A DNA stretch of 64,000 nucleotides from Erwinia amylovora (GTDB lineage: Bacteria; Pseudomonadota; Gammaproteobacteria; Enterobacterales; Enterobacteriaceae). Shown here one piece after another: positions 60,385 to 64,000 of the stretch. The notes under the pieces are model-generated. The model saw nothing but the letters and a program-made list of their open reading frames with translations, did not search any database and was not told where the DNA came from. The DNA lies in contig NZ_CP066796.1 of NCBI RefSeq assembly GCF_017161565.1, positions 2,480,001 to 2,544,000 on the forward strand. Reading direction: 5' to 3'. Positions within the stretch are counted from its first letter, which is position 1. Each line of letters begins with the position of its first letter. Position numbers and translations under genes: made by a program.

Positions 60385-60753
60385 ATGAAACGCTTATTGC
60401 TTGTGGCCGCTTTGCTGGCCAGTTTAGCGCCACAGGCCTTTCAGACAGCTCACGCAGATAGCGCACGTATTCAGCTGGCACCGGGCATTACACTGCATTT
60501 CGGCGATCGCGACCGCCATGGTCGCTATTGGGACGGCGGCCGCTGGCGTGATGACCACTGGTGGCGCAATAACTATCGCTACGATCAGGGGCGCTGGTGG
60601 CGGCATGAGCAATGGCGGCGTCATCAGCAGATGCTTCGCCACCATCGATGGGAAAGAGAACGTCGGTGGCGTCAACACGGGCACCATCATCATTGGCACC
60701 CCAACCCACCAATACTCAGACAGCACGAACGCGATCGTCGCGAGCGCTGGTAA
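60385..60753 (+). CDS. ypeC: YpeC-like exported DUF2502 protein
   Basis: The 122-residue protein has a cleavable signal peptide (MKRLLLVAALLASLAPQAFQTAHA) and a mature part very rich in Arg, Trp and His, with the family motif ITLHFGDRDRHGRYWDGGRWRDDHWW. E. coli YpeC lies between glk and mntH as here. AAAGGAG precedes the ATG at 60385. Function unknown. Confidence 0.88.
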   Translation: MKRLLLVAALLASLAPQAFQTAHADSARIQLAPGITLHFGDRDRHGRYWDGGRWRDDHWWRNNYRYDQGRWWRHEQWRRHQQMLRHHRWERERRWRQHGHHHHWHPNPPILRQHERDRRERW

Positions 60754-60789
60754 TCCTCTACGCGGCGGGGCCTCCCGCCGTACAACCGT

Positions 60790-62031
60790 TTACAGATTCA
60801 GGCTCGTCGTGACCAGCAGGTAGCCATTGAGCGCCACCACCACCACCACAATAAGACGGCCGAAGCTCTGCATCAGCCGCGAATTGACCATATCGCCCAT
60901 CAGCTCTGGGTTGCTGGTAAACGCCAGTAACGGCACCAGTGCCAGCGCAATACCAAAGCTTAACAACACCTGGCTCATGACCAGAATGCGCGTCGGTTCC
61001 CAGCCCGCCAGGATAACAATAAACGACGGCAGCATGGTGATGACACGCCGCACCAGCAGCGGAATATGGAAGTGGATAAAGCCCTGCATCACTACCTGCC
61101 CGGCCATCGTGCCTACCACGGTCGAGGATAGCCCCGCAGCCAGCAGGCTCAGGCCAAACACCAGCGCCGCCGCTTTGCCCAGCAGCGGGTCGAGCGTCCG
61201 GTAGGCCTGGGCAAGATCGGCAATGCCGTTGTGGCCACTGAAGTGAAAAGCCGCCGCCGCCGTGGCCATCATTGCCAGATTAACGAACCCGGCAATCGTC
61301 ATGGCAATCGCCACGTCGAGTTTCGTCGAAGAGTATCGTTCAGCTCGCGTACCGTTATCACCACTGTTTTGCGTGAGCGAAGAGTGCAAATAGATAACAT
61401 GAGGCATGATGGTCGCCCCAAGCACGCCCGCCGCCAGCAGCACCGCATCCGCCGTTGGCAACGCTGGCACTGCCATTCCCTGTAGCAGATCGACCACGTT
61501 CGGCTGTGAGAAGAACAGCTCAATCACATAGGCCGCCGCAACAAACAGCAGTAAGCCACCGATCGCCAGCTCCAACGGTTTCTGCCCACGGCTTTGCAGC
61601 ATCAATATCAGAAACGTGGCCACCCCGGTGAGCATCGCGCCCTGCAACAGACTTACGCCAAACACCAGCTTGAAGCCAATGGCGGCACCGATAAACTCTG
61701 CCAGATCGGTAGCCATAGCGATAATCTCCGCCTGTACCCAATAGAACCAGACCGCCGGGCGTGGAAAACGGTCGCGGATATGCTCGGCCAGATTTTTGCC
61801 GGTGGCGATGCCGAGTTTGGCGGACATAAGTTGGATTACCATCGCCATCACATTGGCCCATACCACTACCCACAGCAGCTGGTAGCCATAGGAAGCGCCC
61901 GCCTGGATATTCGTGGCGAAGTTGCCCGGATCGATGTAGCCGATCGCCGCGATGAAGGCAGGCCCCATTAAGGCAAACTTGATTTTTCGATTGCTGCGAA
62001 CGCTCTGCTCGACGGTGCGGCTTTCCGACAT
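60790..62031 (-). CDS. mntH: MntH, Nramp-family Mn2+/H+ symporter
   Basis: MntH imports Mn2+ with protons. The 413-residue protein has eleven hydrophobic helices. The metal-binding [12 protein letters not shown] motif is in helix 1 ([19 protein letters not shown]), and the partner [11 protein letters not shown] is in helix 6. The ATG at 62031 gives [19 protein letters not shown]; the frame is open to 62085. An MntR-type palindrome lies about 110 bp upstream. Confidence 0.97.
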   Translation of the reverse strand: MSESRTVEQSVRSNRKIKFALMGPAFIAAIGYIDPGNFATNIQAGASYGYQLLWVVVWANVMAMVIQLMSAKLGIATGKNLAEHIRDRFPRPAVWFYWVQAEIIAMATDLAEFIGAAIGFKLVFGVSLLQGAMLTGVATFLILMLQSRGQKPLELAIGGLLLFVAAAYVIELFFSQPNVVDLLQGMAVPALPTADAVLLAAGVLGATIMPHVIYLHSSLTQNSGDNGTRAERYSSTKLDVAIAMTIAGFVNLAMMATAAAAFHFSGHNGIADLAQAYRTLDPLLGKAAALVFGLSLLAAGLSSTVVGTMAGQVVMQGFIHFHIPLLVRRVITMLPSFIVILAGWEPTRILVMSQVLLSFGIALALVPLLAFTSNPELMGDMVNSRLMQSFGRLIVVVVVALNGYLLVTTSLNL

Positions 62032-62142
62032 AATTCCTACTCCTGCTGCCTTACGCCTGATGGCAATGTAGCCTTGAAAGGGCAATGATTATCCAGTAAA
62101 TCGCTAATGGTTACGTGTATCACTGTGATAGCCAGCACTATA

Positions 62143-62164
62143 AAATATAGCAATTGCTATACTT
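62143..62164 (-). promoter_or_regulatory. MntR operator of mntH
   Basis: A palindrome ATAGCAATTGCTAT (62147-62160) with A/T-rich flanks resembles the MntR box (AACATAGCAAAGGCTATGTT). It lies in the mntH promoter region, where MntR with Mn2+ would repress. Confidence 0.75.
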
Positions 62165-62331
62165 TAAGCCAGAATGAGCCGGTGCTACACGCCAGGCAAC
62201 CTCTTAAAATGTAGAATATTCGGAAATGACTTTCCAGCCTTATGCTTATCTTTTCAGCGCGAGGGGGGATCATGGCGGTGATGAGCATCACCAATGTGAA
62301 TGAGCTGGCTTGTTAAATTAAAGTAAAATGA

Positions 62332-62347
62332 TGTGACGAACGTCAAT
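62332..62347 (+). promoter_or_regulatory. Likely CRP site of nupC
   Basis: TGTGACGAACGTCAAT fits the CRP consensus TGTGA-N6-TCACA at most positions. A -10-like TATAAT follows at 62375-62380, so the site would be centred near -45. E. coli nupC is CRP and CytR controlled. Confidence 0.65.
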
Positions 62348-62463
62348 TGACTGAATTCTGCGCCGCCTGCTAAGTATAATATTACGGTACAGGTCTCGTT
62401 TTTCCGCCTCTTGTTACATAGAATGTGCAACCAAATATAACAGCCCTTGAATTTGGAGCAAAT

Positions 62464-63648
62464 ATGTCCCGTGTTCTGCACTTTGCTTTAGCACTGGTGG
62501 TGGTCACATTGCTGGCCCTGTTAGTCAGCCGCGACCGTAAAAATATCCGTTTCCGCTTTGTTATCCAATTGCTGGTCATTGAAGTTGTGCTGGCCTGGTT
62601 TTTCCTTAACTCCGAAGCTGGCCTGGGATTTGTTAAAGGGTTTTCGGACCTGTTCGAAAAATTACTCAAGTACGCGGCGCAAGGGACAAGCTTCGTCTTT
62701 GGCAATATGAGCGAGAAAGGTCTGGCCTTCTTCTGGCTTAACGTCCTGTGTCCTATCGTATTTATTTCAGCGCTGATAGGTATTCTGCAACACTTCCGTA
62801 TTCTGCCCGTCATCATCCGTGCAATCGGTACCGTGCTGTCGAAGATCAATGGAATGGGTAAACTGGAGTCTTTTAATGCGGTAAGTTCGCTGATTTTGGG
62901 GCAGTCAGAAAACTTTATTGCCTATAAGGATATCCTGGGCAGAATGTCAGAACGCCGCATGTACACCATGGCTGCCACCGCCATGTCGACCGTCTCCATG
63001 TCGATAGTCGGCGCCTATATGACCCTGTTACAGCCGAAATATGTGGTCGCGGCGCTGGTACTGAATATGTTCAGTACTTTTATCGTGTTGTCGATCATCA
63101 ATCCATACCGCGTCGACAGTGAAGAAGACCTGAAGTTGGGTAATACGCATGAAGGACAAAGCTTCTTCGAAATGCTTGGTGAGTATATCCTTGCCGGTTT
63201 CAAAGTGGCGGTGATCGTTGCAGCAATGCTGATTGGTTTTATCGCGCTGATTTCCGCCATTAACGCGCTGTTTGACACTCTATTCGGCATCAGCTTCCAG
63301 GGCATCCTTGGCTATGCATTCTTCCCTTTTGCGTGGGTGATGGGCGTCCCGAGCGGTGAAGCTTTACAGGTGGGTAGCATCATGGCAACCAAACTGGTTT
63401 CCAATGAGTTCGTCGCAATGATGGATCTGCAAAAGATCGCCAGCACGCTGTCACCGCGCGCTGAAGGCATCTTGTCGGTATTCCTGGTGTCATTCGCCAA
63501 CTTCTCGTCAATCGGCATCGTTGCCGGCGCAATCAAAGGGTTGCATGAACAACAGGGAAATGTGGTTTCGCGCTTTGGCCTGAAACTGCTGTACGGTTCA
63601 ACGCTGGTCAGTGTACTGTCGGCCTCAATTGCAGGACTGGTGCTGTAA
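62464..63648 (+). CDS. nupC: NupC, concentrative nucleoside transporter
   Basis: NupC imports nucleosides, mainly pyrimidine nucleosides and adenosine, with protons. The 394-residue protein has the CNT family regions: [49 protein letters not shown] and [23 protein letters not shown]. The ATG at 62464 ([14 protein letters not shown]) has TTTGGAG upstream and matches E. coli; the frame is open to 62425. Confidence 0.97.
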   Translation: MSRVLHFALALVVVTLLALLVSRDRKNIRFRFVIQLLVIEVVLAWFFLNSEAGLGFVKGFSDLFEKLLKYAAQGTSFVFGNMSEKGLAFFWLNVLCPIVFISALIGILQHFRILPVIIRAIGTVLSKINGMGKLESFNAVSSLILGQSENFIAYKDILGRMSERRMYTMAATAMSTVSMSIVGAYMTLLQPKYVVAALVLNMFSTFIVLSIINPYRVDSEEDLKLGNTHEGQSFFEMLGEYILAGFKVAVIVAAMLIGFIALISAINALFDTLFGISFQGILGYAFFPFAWVMGVPSGEALQVGSIMATKLVSNEFVAMMDLQKIASTLSPRAEGILSVFLVSFANFSSIGIVAGAIKGLHEQQGNVVSRFGLKLLYGSTLVSVLSASIAGLVL

Positions 63649-63846
63649 AGCACGGGCGGGGTCGACTGGCCCCGCTACCCTGCTCGCAGACTGTGCCATT
63701 CTGAGCGCTCTGTGGCACTTCGTTAAATAAATAAATTGTGCTTTCGCTCCCTTCGTCAACTGATGGTGAGGGTCAGCGCGGTGAGGCCGGTTGCTTTGAT
63801 CAGGATGGGATGGCAGGCGTTAACAAGAAGTCAGCCCAATAAAAAA

Positions 63847-63864
63847 AATCTGCCTGAGCAGATT
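63847..63864 (-). terminator. Terminator of the tRNA-Ala transcript
   Basis: On the reverse strand AATCTGC, loop TCAG, GCAGATT is followed by TTTTTT. It lies just downstream of the tRNA gene. Confidence 0.85.
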
Positions 63865-63892
63865 ATAAATGATGTTTAAGGCTATGAAGATT

Positions 63893-63968
<76 letters not shown>

Positions 63969-64000
63969 ACTACAGAAAGTATCAGTTTTTCGGTGCCACC

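Overview
The window is a bacterial chromosome segment from Enterobacterales, most likely Erwinia or a close relative in Erwiniaceae. That is inferred from near E. coli-like protein sequences and from long stretches of E. coli gene order: cvpA-dedD-folC-accD-dedA-truA-usg-pdxB-flk-fabB-mnmC-yfcL-epmC-yfcA-mepA-aroC-prmB-smrB-sixA-fadJ-fadI-yfcZ-fadL-mlaA-argW, and later alaC-glk-ypeC-mntH-nupC-alaW. Type III effector-like genes and an indolepyruvate decarboxylase fit a plant-associated member. The species is not proven from the sequence.

Layout. 0-3.3 kb holds the cvpA regulatory region with a PurR operator, then dedD, folC and accD. 3.6-7.8 kb is a foreign-looking gene for a 1392-residue protein with one membrane segment and a C-terminal HExxH metallopeptidase motif, inserted between accD and dedA. 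8.1-17 kb holds dedA, truA, usg, pdxB, an AraC regulator divergent from a DMT exporter, flk, and a rhodanese gene divergent from a MocR-type regulator with repeat operators between them. 17.0-18.5 kb is a decayed PLP-dependent decarboxylase. 18.7-33.8 kb is conserved core: fatty acid synthesis and degradation (fabB, fadJ, fadI, fadL, with FadR and FabR sites), tRNA modification (mnmC), EF-P hydroxylation (epmC), chorismate synthase, ribosomal protein methylation, and a decayed yfcZ. 33.9-41.7 kb holds mlaA and the complete ccmABCDEFGHI cytochrome c maturation operon.

41.7-54.2 kb is the accessory region. A compact low-GC operon encodes a BetR-type DNA-binding response regulator, a GNAT acetyltransferase, a secreted sulfite-oxidase-fold protein and a histidine kinase. 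Next come tRNA-Arg(CCT), which lacks an encoded CCA, and the remains of a P4-type integrase. After these are ybdG, a broken MFS transporter, an SMP-30 lactonase, two small lipoproteins, a possible small RNA, a membrane protein, a universal stress protein and a SopA/NleL-like HECT-type E3 ligase effector gene interrupted at an A7 tract. 54.3-64 kb holds alaC, a decayed acetyltransferase, glk, ipdC divergent from an aldo/keto reductase, ypeC, mntH with an MntR box, nupC with a CRP site, and tRNA-Ala(GGC).

At least five decayed genes lie among intact core genes, so accessory functions are being lost at several points. The strongest candidates for new biology are the four-gene BetR-RR/GNAT/SUOX-like/HK signalling operon with three helically phased repeats upstream, the large HExxH protein, and the SopA-like gene with its slippage-prone poly-A tract.
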